Below the pieces are notes generated by a model. It did no database searches. It was not told the origin of the DNA and worked only from the letters and a program-made list of their open reading frames with translations. Source: Chelonoidis abingdonii (Eukaryota > Chordata > Testudines > Testudinidae). From it: a DNA stretch of 64,000 nucleotides. The position numbers and the translations under genes were made by a program. The stretch covers positions 45,706,028 to 45,770,027 of the forward strand of contig NC_133774.1 in assembly GCF_003597395.2 (NCBI RefSeq), given 5' to 3'. Of this stretch, positions 40,119 through 52,612 are shown in pieces (the stretch's first letter is position 1; every line of letters starts with the position of its first letter).

Positions 40119-40400
40119 CAGGGGCAGCTCTAGACATTTCGCCGCCCCAAGAACAGTGGCATGCTGTGGGGGGCACTCTGCCGGTTGCCAGGAGGGTGGC
40201 ACGCAGCTCCAGTGGACCTCCCACAGGCGTGGCTGCAGAGGGTCCACTGGTTCCGCGGTGCACTGGTCCCATGGCTTTGGCGGACCTTCCGCAGGTGTGC
40301 CTGTGGGAGGTCCACCGGAGCCGCCTGCCACCCTCCTGGCGACCGGCAGAGCACCCCCCAAAGCACACGCTTGGCATGCTGGGGCCTGGAGCCACCCCTG
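40119..40400. mobile_element. hAT MITE, 282 bp
   Basis: The ends CAGGGGCAGCTCTAGA and, reversed, CAGGGGTGGCTCCAGG are inverted. A perfect 8-bp target duplication ATCAGGAC lies at 40111-40118 and 40401-40408. The GC-rich interior has long internal inverted segments (GGTCCACTGG and CCAGTGGACC), which create ORFs on both strands that are not genes. Confidence 0.95.
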
Positions 40401-41405
40401 ATCAGGACCCCTAATTTTCATTGATCTTCCCAGTAAAACATACATGTTGCCAGGTGAACGAGTTAAACAAACAGAATCTGCAATAAATACAGCTGCATAT
40501 GAGAACACATGGTTGGTATGACCAGGCTATTTAAATACAGATTTCAACTGTGTGTGTGTCTTTACCATCCCTAATTTCTATGATCCCACAGTATGTCAGA
40601 CAGGCAAATGCAGTTTGCCACGCAAGTCCATTATTATTAATTTATCTACACTGTTTTTCTGCAGATGTCCCACAAGAGAGCAGTACAAACTGAAGAATGA
40701 TCAGTGCTCTTCCACTAGGATTTTCACATGCACATCTGAGCCTTGTTTATCAGTATGAGCAAAATCTCGCAGTCATTACACGTTTTTCATGAAGGCAAAA
40801 CTCCCTTTAACTTCAAAGGGAGCTTTGTGTCCATAAAGATTGCAGGATTGCACTCTATGTGCAATTTATTTCACTTCTCCATTGTATGCGTTTTACAGTG
40901 CCTTTTGTCATGAAAAAATTGAGAAAAAAAATCATTATGTCCTTCAAAGATGTTTCCAATTTGAGTGAACTTCAAAGGGGGGAGGGGGTTTAAGCTCATC
41001 AGGACTAAAACAAACCTTGTTAAAGAAATAAGCATGCAAATCCCAAAAGAGATGCAGTAAATGCAGAATCAGGTAACCCAAAGTTGATGAAGATTGACAG
41101 ACTGTATCACTATCAAGTAAGTGATAAAGACCCTGATTCAACAAGGTACTTAAGCATGTGCCTGTCTTTAAGCAGGTGAATAATCGTATTGGTGGATCAT
41201 CCCGGAAAGGCTTTGTGGGAGAACTGTGACAAGAGGATGGATGACTAAAGAGAGGGTGGTCTCATAGAGAAGAAAGACTGGTCTGAGTATAGGAGCAACA
41301 TGGATAAAGGCATGATGAGAGTACAAGAAGAATACAAAAGAAGCACTCTGGAGGCAGGTTAAAGTAGAATAAAAGGAGCAAGGAAGGAGAGACAGCCAAG
41401 ACTCA

Positions 41406-43361
41406 GGCCTGGTCTACTCTACGCGTTTAAATCGATTTAAACAGTGTTAAATCGATTTAACGCTGTACCCATCCACACTACAATGCTTTTTATATCAATA
41501 TAAAGGGCTCTTTAAATCGATTTCTGTACTCCTCCCCGACGAGAGGAGTAGCGCTAAAATCGATATAAACATATTGGATTAGGGTTAGTGTGGCCGCAAA
41601 TTGACGTTATTGGCCTCCGGTGGTATCCCACAGTGCAACCACTGACCGCTCTGGACAGCAATCTGAACTCGGAGCAGTGGCCAGGTAAACAGGAAAAGCC
41701 CCGCGAACTTTGAATTTCCTTTCCTGTTTGCCCAGCGTGGAGCTCTGATCAGCACGGTGGCGATGCAGTCCCAAATCCAAAGAGTCCACTTGACCGTATG
41801 GGGAGATTCTGGATCTGATCGCGGTTTGGGAGACAAATCTGTTCTATCAGAGCTCCGTACAGAAATGGAATGCCAAAGCGTTTGAAAAAAATCTCCAGCT
41901 ACACAGTGCTGCGTGACAAGCGTAACGGAAGCCAGAGACTCAAATGGATGCTGAATGAAGAGGGTACTGAGGACTCCAGCTATCCCACAGTCCACAGCAG
42001 TCTCCAAAAGTATTTGCAGTCTTGGCTGAGCTCCCAATGCTGTAGTTCATAACATATTGTCTGGCGTGCGTTCAGGGAATAGGGCTCCTCAGTTCTACTC
42101 CCCCCCTACACCACGGAAGAAAAGGAAAGAAAATCATTTCTTGACTTCTTCAGTTGCACCCTATGTCACTCATGCTGCTGGTAGACGCGATGCTGCAGCA
42201 GTGGAAGCGCAGTATCGCTCCTCTCCCCTCTCCGGTGCAGACGGTGCAGTAGGACTGTAACGGTCCTTATGAACCCGAGTGCTCCAATGCGTGATAATGC
42301 TCAATACCTAACATGTGGCCTGAGATGAGGCCAGCCGGGGGGGGGTACCTGGCAAAAACAGAATGATTCCTGGTCACTCCCAGTAGATGGGCAGAACGGC
42401 TGTAACCGTCTTCATCATAGCAACTGGCTGAGCTTCAATCAGCCTCCTCCCTTTCATGTGAAAGAAAAACTCTACTGACTTGGACTATCAGCACACGGGA
42501 GGCTGCCTCGCCCCTTCACTTATGTCACCTAAAACTCAGTCTTCTTATTCTGCATCTTTATTACTTCATGACACAAATGGGCAGACACTGCCATGGTAGC
42601 CCAGGAATGTGTGGGAGGAGAACAACGGTTGGTTGTTGCAGGGCCCCCCTGTGAATACTGACACGGAGCAGCTGTGCTTTCTGATTACACTGGTCCTCTA
42701 GTACAGTTGCCCATATTCTAGGCAGGACTGACTCTATTTTAAAACCATAAAGGAGGGATTGACTCGAGGAGTCATTCCCAGTTTTGTTTTGCACCCCCAG
42801 GGGCACTCATAATAGCATAGACAGTACAGAGGGGAGAATAACCGTCATCTCATTGGCCATTTACTCCAGCAGTAGATGGTACAGGAATGACTGTAACCAT
42901 CTCGTGATCATGCAAAAGCAAATGACTGCTGCTTGTTAGCGCTGGAGTATGCCTCTGTCCGCGGCATCCAGTACATACAGTGACTGTCAAAAAAAAAAAA
43001 GGCTGAACGGGCTCCATGGTTGCTGTGCTATGGCTCTGCCAGGCAATCCAGAAAAGCACAAAAGGATTTCTGCTGTGTTTTCCCAGATGAATGAATGACT
43101 GACGACATTTACCCAGAACCACCCGCGACAATGATTCAACCCAGAATTCCAAGGGGCAGGGGAGACTGCGGGAACTATGGGATAGCTATGGAATAGCTAC
43201 CCACAATGCAACGCTCCAGAAATCGACGCTAGCCTCAGACCATGGATGCACACCGCCGAATTACTGTGCCTAGTGTGGCCGCGTGACATTGAATTTATAA
43301 TATCTGTTTTATAAAACTGGTTTAATGTAATTCGGAATTATCCCGTAGTGTAGACGTACCC
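41406..43361. mobile_element. Harbinger derivative, 1956 bp, TSD TCA
   Basis: The left end GGCCTGGTCTACTCTACGCG and the reversed right end GGGTACGTCTACACTACGGG are inverted. TCA flanks both sides (41403-41405 and 43362-43364). The first 350 bases match the other Harbinger at 56952, including TTTAAATCGATTTAA motifs and the CACTGACCGCTCTGGACAGC segment. A relic of its Myb/SANT-like reading frame survives near 41760-41870 (WGDSGSDRG, then SVLSELR), but the remainder is noncoding and unlike the longer element. It is a non-autonomous relative. Confidence 0.88.
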
Positions 43362-43461
43362 TCAGGCAGGAATGGAGTTTTGCAAAGCTTTGAAATAAGT
43401 TGTACACATTTATTTAAACTAGGAAGATAGCCTGGGACACTCTATAATGATTTTGCAACGA

Positions 43462-43630
43462 AGGGGAGGGATAGCTCAATGGTTTGAGCATTGGCCTGTT
43501 AAACCCAGGGTTGTGAGTTCAATCTTGGGGTGGTCATTTAGGAATCGGGGGGGGGAATAATTGGGGATTAGTCCTGCTTTGAGCAGGGGGTTGGACTAGA
43601 TGGTCCCTTCCAACCCTGATATTCTATGAT
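43462..43630 (+). mobile_element. tRNA-headed SINE with CR1-like tail (turtle polIII/SINE)
   Basis: The A box lies in ATAGCTCAATGGTTTGAGCA (43471-43490) and the B box in GGTTGTGAGTTCAATC (43510-43525). The tail TGGGGATTAGTCCTGCTTTG, then GGTTGGACTAGATGG and CCTTCCAACCC ends TATTCTATGAT. The tail matches the CR1-type 3' end, so CR1 enzymes likely moved it. This family is a marker of cryptodiran turtles. Confidence 0.85.
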
Positions 43631-45102
43631 AATGTCCTGATACCCCAACAGTTTTTGCAGGTGAAGTCATTTTTCATAGTTCTCTGTTAAAAGCTCTGAC
43701 ACAGAAGCAGAACACGCTGAAAAGGAGTCATTTTGCTCAAATAGTTAAAAGAGTGCTAAAAATTGAGCTACAAGGAGACGTATAGAAAACTGCTTGTCCT
43801 AATGAATGGACAAAATCTCTCAAGCACAGTGATTTCCTCTGCACAATGCCTTCCTGTTTTCCCTATGAGATGCCACAAAAGTCACTGCCCTACCATGAAA
43901 ACAGGAGCTGTCCTTTCCCTCCCTCCCCTCCCTTGCAGAATAATTATATCATAACATTTTACATGACTTCTTAGACTAACCAAAGGCTATACAACACGTC
44001 CATCTGAGTAGAAAGGGGAGCAACCTGCAACATTCACATCCTGAGTCAGAGTCAAACTTTCTCATAGTGTAGGGGCATTCAGATCTGCAGTTTGTGTTCA
44101 GAATAGGATCAGCCATCAAGTTCAGACTGGGATGTCCTCCAAGTCTGAGGATATTTGAATTCCAACTTTGGGCTCATCTCAATATGAGAGTGCAATATTT
44201 CACCTACATCTCAGATTTAATAGCAGCACAAAGTTGTCTGGACTCAGAATGGACCTATCAGTAAAACAATGATCAGGTTTGCCAGTAAGGTACTGTGCCT
44301 ACTAACTTATTTTAGCTAGCTTTCAGCTTCCTAAGAATACGAGCCCATCAATTTTATCTGAGATTAAGGCTTAAAAAAATATCCCTGCTGATGCCAACTA
44401 ATGAAAGAGGATAAGCCAACAAGATTGAAGATTCATTTGCAACACTCCGTTAATTTCAGCCAGCTCCAGTCTCACAACAAGCTGAGTCCCAAACAAGAAA
44501 TGTCTTTGAATGCTTTGCCTTTTGGTCTGGCTGCTGGGGGAAGGGATGAGATGGAAAACTGAGCCAATAAGCCCCCCCTCGCACTCCTGAGCCACAGGCA
44601 ATCACTTTTGTTGGTTATGCTTTAGGTCGACCCTCTAGTCAGTAATACAACTTTAGAGGGAAAAAGGCATGATTGCTGCCTGGTTTATGTGAGTATAAAG
44701 CAAGTATGTGAGAAGGGAATCAGCACTGTTAACATCCTGATGGTGCTATGGGAAAAGCCTGCTCCATTTCCATGTCCCTGTGATAAACTGTGATGCTAGA
44801 TCTCCCTTAATCTAGCATAAACCATTGAACTCTGTAATTTCTGTCATAGAAGGAAGGGAAATCAATCTAACAAAATATGCTGAGTGTTCGGTTATATACT
44901 TGCTGTTTAAAATATGCATGCACATTTTACAGACAATTGGAAATGTAAAAAGATAATTGTAACGTCAGAGCATGACATAACCTCTTGGAAAAAGGCCAGG
45001 TATTCTTTAGGTTTCATACTATTGCTACAAAACCTTTGACAAAAAATACAGGGCATTAAAAAGTGACAAAGAGTCCTGTGGCATCTTGTAGACTAACAGA
45101 AG

Positions 45103-45137
45103 GTTTTTTTCGTGGGTGAATACCCACTTCGTCAGAC
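45103..45137 (-). ncRNA. Decayed hammerhead ribozyme core, minus copy
   Basis: Read on minus: CTGACGA, stem II, then GAAA are all intact, but stem III and the cleavage C are replaced by an A run before the TTCTGTTAGTC block. It cannot form the type I fold. Confidence 0.6.
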
Positions 45138-45139
45138 AC

Positions 45140-45183
45140 GTCTGACGAAGTGGGTATTCACCCACAAAAGCTTATGCTCCAAT
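45140..45183 (+). ncRNA. Decayed hammerhead ribozyme core, plus copy
   Basis: CTGACGA with stem II AGTGGGT-ATTC-ACCCAC is intact, but the following GAAA is AAAA (G12 lost). Stem III AGC-TTAT-GCT and the cleavage C are kept. Confidence 0.65.
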
Positions 45184-45375
45184 ACTTCTGTTAGTCTACA
45201 AGGTGCCAGAGGACACTCTGGTGCTTTTTACAGATCCAGACTAACATGGCTACCCCTCTGATACAGGGCATTAAAAGTAAAAGAACACAAGACACTTGAT
45301 TTTTTTAATTTTCTCTCTTGCTCCTGTTTAGAATGAGAAATCTAAGTCTCAAAGACAGTCTCCAAATTTCAGGTA

Positions 45376-45564
45376 CACCTCTACCCTGGTATAACGTGAC
45401 CTGATATAACACTAATTCGGATATAACACGGTAAAGCAGCGCTCTGGGGGAGGCAGGATTGTGCACTCTGGCAGATCAAAGAAAGTTTGATATAAGGCGG
45501 TTTCACCCATAATGCAGTAAGATTTTTTGGCTCCCAAGGACAGTGTTATATTGAGGTAGAGGTG
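45376..45564. mobile_element. Tigger-like (TcMar) MITE, 189 bp
   Basis: TA flanks both ends (45374-45375 and 45565-45566). The ends CACCTCTACCCTGGTATAAC and, reversed, CACCTCTACCTCAATATAAC are clearly inverted. The interior has CGGATATAACACGGTAAAGC. No transposase. Confidence 0.85.
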
Positions 45565-47769
45565 TATTATATTTAACAGGAACATTTTTTCACTTTAAGC
45601 AGGAAACAGTTACATTTTTCTTCACATTTAAATTGGTGAACAAGATTGTATCATCTGACTGATGTAGCTCAATGCTCAGAAATTGCCTAAAACACTGGAG
45701 ATTTTCCTGACTCATGAGAAATCTGATTTATAGCAGTTGTTTTTTTGTTTTCATCCACACAACAATTATATCCCATTTATTCTCACCTATTGCAATAAAA
45801 ATTCTAAAGGAGTACTTTCAAATACAGTGTAAGCCAATGGGTGACATATATGTTAAAGTGCTCAGAATCCCCTCTGTATTTTAAATAGCTATTTTCCCTT
45901 CCAAACAATCCACCAGAAGACCCCAATATCTAGAGCTGTGCTGACATCATTGATATCTGTGGTGGGAGCTGAATGCACACAATGTTTTGCAAGTATAGCA
46001 ACTCACAGGATTGGGCCCACTAAGAGGGAAGGATGGTCTTGTGGCGATTGGAGTTCCATTTCCAGTTGTGACACGTGCTTCAGGCCTGCTTATCTGCCCA
46101 TCTACACCCTTCTTAAAGGAGTTTGAATTGCGCTAATATAACTGAACACAGTACCAGGCTCTTCTTCAGTGATGCGTGCAAATCATTTAGGCCCAATTTT
46201 TTTTTTTTTTACAAGCATTGCTTAATCTTGAATGACTGTTTTGGGATGCTCATTTTGAGCCACCTAGGGCTGATTGTCAGAGGTTCTGAGCACCTACAGC
46301 TGCCATTCACTCCAGTGGCAGTGGCAGATGCAACTGTTCAGCATGCACAAGTTTTCACATCTCCACAACACTGTTCAACACTGGACAACATTGTTCTATC
46401 ATTCCCAGACCCATCTTCTCTATGGAGACTGTACTTCTGAGAGTGGCCTTAAGCAAAGTAGTCCACTCTACCAGGCTAAAGTTCCTGCCAGTAGATAGGT
46501 ATAGTATTGCATAGACATCTGAAGGTTCCGGCTGGCATCAGGGTGCTAGCTGAAATCCAGCACAGATCAATGGTGCTGAGGGAAAGTTTTGCCAGTAAGT
46601 GGCCTATGGGAAAGGAGTTGGTGGTCTCAATCCACTTCTGACTGGACAGGTGTCCATGTCACCAAATTGTCACCATAACTGGCCTTCGTCACTGTTCATG
46701 GCAGTCTCAACAAAACTGAATGGGCATTGGAGACTCAGTATTATTCTTTTGCTGCTAGAGGTGGTCCCCTCCAGTTTAGGATTCAAACATAATGGCAAGG
46801 CAATGGGCAGGGATGCTTGCCCTGCTATTCTACACATAGATGGAAGATTTCTGTCTCTAGGGGTGTCTATTTCACACTGATCACAAGGATTAAATTCACT
46901 CAGGAAAACACAAAACACAATTATTTTCACTTCTTATGAATTCACAACATACTAATTTCTGTTTCTCAGGTTTCTCACGGTTTCTATCTGAACAGCCCAC
47001 ACAGCTAATCCCAGGACTATATTTCTCTAAATTTTCCATCTTCCACCCACAGCTCCATTGACTTCTCCACTCAGAAAAAGCAGAACTATGAAAAAACAGC
47101 AGCAGTATAGAAATCAAAAAAATATTTCAAGCCCACTTAGCCTGGAAAAGGATTAAAGAAAAGCAAGGATATCTAAGGAGGAGTTCCATGAGTTTACACA
47201 CAGTCAGTAGGAAATCTTCAGCCATCACAATAGCAAGGTTAGGGAGTGATTGTTGTCAGAGAACTAAAAAGGTTCTACACTAAATAATCCGGCATGCAGG
47301 TGAAAAGTTGAAGGAAGTGGGAACATTTGGGGAGAAAAATCTCTGTGCCGATTTCTTTGCAGAGATTCCCCCACACTCTCCCATTGGGGAGTGGGGATTG
47401 TCTCCACAGGAAAGGGTGCGATCCTGTCCACATACCTGGTAGATCTCCTGGAACCTGCAGAAGGCCACAACCATTTGCATGTAGGCCCTGTATCCTTGCA
47501 CCTGATCCAGCCCCCTGTGGTGCATTGGAGACCCCCCCACCTTGTCTGTGGTGGCTCCCCAGAAGGATATAAGCAGAGAAGTTAATATAGCCTAGGACTG
47601 TATTACCTTTTCCTGGTAGTTCCATATACTAGCAGGAGTGTGCGATTCGCATCCTGTACCCCCAACTTGCCCACTACTTCCCCATTTCTCCTCCCTCATT
47701 CTCTGCTCCCTCCACCATGCCCAGGCCACCCCAGCAGTTGTATTAACTTTCCATTGGATCCCCATTGGT

Positions 47770-47843
47770 GCTGCAGAACCCCCTTTCAAGGGAAATCCAA
47801 GAGGCAGGCCTCTTGGATTTGCCTTGAAAGGGGGTTCTGCAGC
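47770..47843. repeat. Near-perfect 36-bp-arm palindrome
   Basis: Arms 47770-47805 and 47808-47843 pair at 35 of 36 positions around the 2-base centre AG. The arm includes GCTGCAGAACCCCCTTTCAA. Both strands could fold into a long hairpin. Confidence 0.95.
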
Positions 47844-49197
47844 TTCTGGGCTTCATGGAGCTGGAGCAAAACAGGATGGGACTAGAGATACAGGTTCAGT
47901 GTGTAAATGGCCTGTGCCTGGCATATCCCCAAGATCTGTGGTGTCTGTCAAATGTACTCCCTGTTTGCTTTAATTTTTTGTCCTTTCTGAAATTTCACTC
48001 TGGTCACAATGAAAAGCTATTTTCTACCTGCAGAAAGGCCAAAATATCAATTTGATTCAGTAATACATAGACTCATGAACATTTCAGATTTTGCACAGGC
48101 ATACTTGACAATGAGGGTCAGTCAGTTCTGTCATTTTGTAGGCAGTTATCTTCATACAAGCAAACTGCTCCACACTGGACTTATTTTGCTCACCAATGAC
48201 AGAACACTGAACATATTCAGCTTTGCTGCTGAGCAGAATAGAGGCTATTCCAATTAATTGCAAGTAAACATGTAAACTTGGAGTAAACATGTACTGTATG
48301 GTCAGGAGCAACCACATTTTGCCTAACTGAAGACAACATTGGCTGGAATTCAAGGGCCTCATAAAATTTGTATGAAACTGAGCATGCTGCAGCTGCCTGC
48401 ATACCAGGGACAGCCACGCAGAACTCCTGTTCCTCCTCCTGCTTGGACTAAGACAAAGCATAGTGTGCTGGCACATTTAGTCTATGCAGGCCTCAACTCC
48501 CCATTTAAAGATCAGAAGGAGCCATGGTCTACCTTGTAGAGCTCTAGGGGTTACATTTGGCACATAGGCACTGACTTTTTCTTGCAGGCTATTTAAATAT
48601 TCTTTTAAAATGTATTTATCCTGTTTGTTTTTCCATTTCCTTAGAGACTATCACCAACTACCTCTGTGTGTCACCTAATTCATTTCTGTTATTTTTAAGA
48701 ACAATTAAACTATCCCCCCAAACACTTTTGGGCAATGGGCTCTTCCCTCTGTATAAATCTCCCTCTTCCTTACTGTCCCTGCATCATGTAGGGCTGGAAG
48801 GTCATGAGGGGCCTGTTTGTTTTTTCTCATTCTCTCTGTTGCCATCCTTTGGGCAGGTACAAGAGGACAGAAAATATACTGATCAGTTATGGGGAACACA
48901 CACTGAAGTCAGTGCAGTCTGGGACAGTGCTGATGTCACTGGAACCTGTCTATTACCCTCACCTGACAAATATGTGCCTTGATATGGATGATGACAACAT
49001 ATATACTCAGTGTCATCACTACGGTGTTTGAAGTGACGGATGGTAAACAGAGGTGGGTGGGAAATGGTTTTGCTGACCCAAGAACATTTGAGATTTTGAA
49101 CATGGACCCATTCCATGTCAGGATGAAACAAAGACCCTTTGAAGTGTTTTGGTGAAAAAACAGAGAGAAATAGCTCCACTCCAGAATAGCCAATCAT

Positions 49198-49320
49198 CCA
49201 GTGGCTAGACCAGTCATATGGGACATCAGCAACCCAGGTTCAAGTCCTTGCTCTGCCTGATTCAGACCAGGGACTTGAACCTGGGTCTCTGACATCCCAG
49301 GTGAGTGACCACATCACTGG
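49198..49320. repeat. tRNA-like fold-back repeat
   Basis: Arms 49198-49247 and 49271-49320 pair at 37 of 50 positions, including a perfect 15-bp inner stem (CCCAGGTTCAAGTCC at 49233-49247). GGTTCAAGTCC looks like a tRNA B box. A palindromic SINE-derived or MITE-like repeat is likely. Confidence 0.8.
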
Positions 49321-49635
49321 ACTCTTCTGGGGTGGGTCTCTCACCTCCTGAAATTCCATTCTGGGCTTGAGAAACTTTTCCCAAAAGTTCAGTCAAAAGC
49401 AGTACATTGTCACAAAACGTTTTGGTTTCAACAAATTGGCATTTTCTGATTTAAAAAAATTGTCAAAAAATTCCAAACCAGCTCCAATCCAAGAGTTGGT
49501 TTGTTTTTCTGTGGGGAGCCTTTTTTGGAGTGGGGTAGGAAAGGTTATTTATTAGTGATGATTAATTATTATTTTCCTAGGAGAAATGGTTTATAAGTTG
49601 TGTGCACTCACAATTTTTAGAGTACATGCATTACT

Positions 49636-49770
49636 AATTATTATTATTTGCATTGCAAGAATATCTAGAATCTGAACCCACTCATGATCTGGGGCCCCAT
49701 TGTTCTGGGTGCTGCATAAATACATAGCAAACTAGGTCCCTGCCCTGAGGATCTTACAATGCAAGTTTTT
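49636..49770. repeat. MIR-like ancient amniote SINE fragment
   Basis: The phrases GGGGCCCCATTGTTCTGGGTGCTG and CTAGGTCCCTGCCCTGAGG with TCTTACAATG are typical of an old amniote repeat. Borders are approximate. Confidence 0.55.
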
Positions 49771-50452
49771 TTGATATAGCAAGATGCACAGACAGACCCC
49801 TGTGCTAGCATAGAGCCCAACTGAAATCACCAGGCGGTCACCCACACAGAACTCATTGATGGATCAAGTCTTAGGAAAGCTTACAATCTAATTGTAAATC
49901 TTACAATTTAACATAGGAAAGCTCCATACTAGTAGCATACTAATACTTGTGATGTGTTTAATAAAGAAATCACATGAATGAATCCTTCTGCTATGCTCTA
50001 TTGATGAACCCCCCACAACAGATTTTCAGGTCTCTTAATTTTTTTTTTTTTAAAGCAAACATACAGACTTCCCAGCCCCTGACCTTTTCTGTGCAAGACA
50101 AGTGCACTGGTTCTGCTGGGAAGGAGGGGCGGGGGGCTCCACAGCTGAAGAGGAAGAGGTAGAATTTGCCCCTTAATCTCTTTTATTTCCCAACTGAGGA
50201 CTAGCTCAATGAAAGTTTTTCCTGAGTAAAGACTGCATAAGGACTTCAGGTTTGGGTCTGAAGTAAATGGGTTCATTAGCTTAGCAGAATAAAATGATGA
50301 TATTTCTAGTTTCCCCCGATCTAATATCAGAGATTAGCATCTGTCCCAGAAACTGATTTCTTCATTATGTAATTCAGGACAAACAGAATAATCTCTTATA
50401 TAATAATCCATGATCTAGAAACTTCTATTTAATCTCATCTATCCACATTTCA

Positions 50453-50635
<183 letters not shown>

Positions 50636-51107
50636 TTAGCTGTACTATGAAGAATGTTACAGCAACTGCAATATATATGCTCCGTAGATTGAAGTGAAAT
50701 GACAACTACAAAATGTATATGTCACCAATCCTAAAAAAATAATAAAGTAAATTAGAGTAGAAAGATCATTTTTCCTCAGATGGAAATAATGTGCATGGAA
50801 ACAACTGTAAATAACACCACTAAAATAATGTTCTCCCATCCCCTGTTATCTTTTTTGGGAGGGAGGGGGGATGGGGACGGGGAGGGGAGGAGGACGCTAA
50901 TCAGGAAAAACACTTTACTTTACCCATCTCATTATCAAAAAAAAAAAAAATAGTAAGAATTACATGCAGTTTATTCTGAAGTTTAAATGACAGTGCCCTA
51001 TTCTTTGGAGCTGTAGGTCCCAAGTTCAATCCCTCCAGAAAGAACCCATGAGAAATCATTATGTAAATTCATGCAGTTCAGAGTGTCCTTAACAAGTTAG
51101 TTTAGAT

Positions 51108-51323
51108 CAGGGGATCTCAAACTAGGGGTCAGGACCCCTGAGGGTGAGGTTATTACATGTGGGGGCACGAGCTGTCACCCTCCACCCTCAAACCCCACTT
51201 AGCCTCCAGCATTTATAATGGTGTTAAATATAAATTAAAAACACTTTTTTACATAAGGGGGGGTTGCACACAGATGTTTGCTATGTGAAAGGGGTCACCA
51301 GTCAAAGTGTTTGAGAACCACTG
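51108..51323. mobile_element. hAT MITE, 216 bp
   Basis: The left end CAGGGGATCTCAAAC and the reversed right end CAGTGGTTCTCAAAC are inverted. The flanks GTTTAGAT (51100-51107) and ATTTAGAT (51324-51331) match at 7 of 8 bases. Confidence 0.85.
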
Positions 51324-52007
51324 ATTTAGATGATCTCAAACACTTTTTTCACTCATTTCTTTGGTGCTTTAAGGAATAGACCCATGAAGCAGCATAGGGG
51401 CTGGTTATACCTAGATTACCACAGCTCTGTCTTCAGCAGCCCTTGCCTCAACCGTATAACAAAAATAAACATGATGCAGAAGAACTGAGTAGTAGCAAAG
51501 GGTAACTTCGCTGCTTTAATTGTGTCCCGTATATTGTTGCAATGCAGTTACCAAAATGTAATACTTCATTTCTCTTCCCTACGGCCTAAACTCAAGGACT
51601 ACAAACCCTATTGCATATATAGAAAAATGTACAAGGAGGAAGAGATGGATTGCAAGTGATCAAAGGAATATTGTGTGAAATAACGTACTGAATTAGCCTA
51701 TCAGATGCAAGGTCTTATTTTCTAGGCTGCAAGTGATTTTGTTTACTCACTCAGTTTCTCTCTGCAAACTTTTCTCCACTACGTGAAGTACTGGCATCAT
51801 GTGAGCCTACCAAGATCTGAATTTAACACTTCTGGGATAATATTAGTATCAGTCCCTAAAATAATATTACTGGGATTTCTGTTCTTTGATAATAAACATA
51901 GATATATTTACAGTGGAAACAAGGCTAAGTGCTGTGGTGTTAAGCAATGTGGTGATCCTGAGCTATTGGTGTGAACTTTTTCTTTGGGAAGAGCAGATAA
52001 TACTAGT

Positions 52008-52612
52008 AATATTGCACAAATGGATATAAACTGGCCATCAGGAAGTTTAGACTTGAAATTAGATGAAGGTTTCTAACCATCAGAGGAGTGAAGTTCTGGA
52101 ACAGTCTCCCCAGGGGAGTAGCAGAGGCAAAAGACATATCTGGATTCAAGACTAAGCTTGATAAGTTTATGGAAGGGGTGGTATGATGGGATAGCCTAAT
52201 TTTGGCAATTAATTGATCTTTGACTATTAGCAGTAAACATGGCCAATGGCCTGTGATGGGATGTTAGATGGGGTGGGAACTGAGTTACTACAGAAAATTC
52301 TTTCCTGGCTGTCTGGCTGGTGAGTCTTGCCCATATGCTCAGGGTTTAGCTGATCACCATATTTGGAGTCAGGAAGGAATTTTCCTCCAGGACAGACAGA
52401 CAGAGGCCCTGGGGGTTTTTCACCTGCCTTTGCAGTGTGGGGCATGGGTCACTTGCTGGAGGATTTAAGCCACAAGTTGAGAACTTCAATAACTCAGATA
52501 TAGGTCAGGGGTTTGATACAGGAGTGGGTGGATGAGACTGTATGGGCTGCATTGTGCAGGAGGTCAGACTAGAAGATCATAATGGTCCCTTCTGACCTTA
52601 AAGTCTATGAGA
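52008..52612 (+). mobile_element. CR1 LINE 3' end
   Basis: It begins in text ACTGGCCATCAGGAAGTTTAG, passes through TGATGGGATAGCCTAATTTTGG and TTTCCTCCAGGACAG, and ends GGTCAGACTAGAAGATCATA then CTTAAAGTCTATGA. This is a CR1 3' UTR as I know it from turtles. No coding part remains. Confidence 0.85.

Larger units (their letters stand above)
45062..45260. mobile_element. Head-to-head PLE inverted dimer with one 16-bp TSD
   Basis: Left half 45062-45137 is a PLE 3' end on minus. Right half 45140-45260 is the same on plus. They meet at a palindrome with perfect 26-bp arms (45112-45137 and 45140-45165) and a 2-base spacer. One 16-bp target duplication surrounds the whole unit (45046-45061 and 45261-45276), so both halves arrived together. 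Confidence 0.88.

Noticed and set aside
40045..40508. Overlapping ORFs of 78 to 148 codons on both strands
   Set aside because: They arise from the GC-rich, self-complementary interior of the hAT MITE 40119-40400 and have no domain.
41585..42037. A 150-codon minus ORF
   Set aside because: It reads against the terminal region of a Harbinger derivative, and the similar reading at 57152-57628 shows that it is a repeat shadow.
43471..43525. A functional tRNA gene
   Set aside because: A and B boxes are present, but the cloverleaf is not kept and the CR1-like tail identifies a SINE.
49233..49285. A CRISPR-like or tRNA array
   Set aside because: It is a single inverted pair without spacers, in a vertebrate genome. 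A fold-back repeat explains it.
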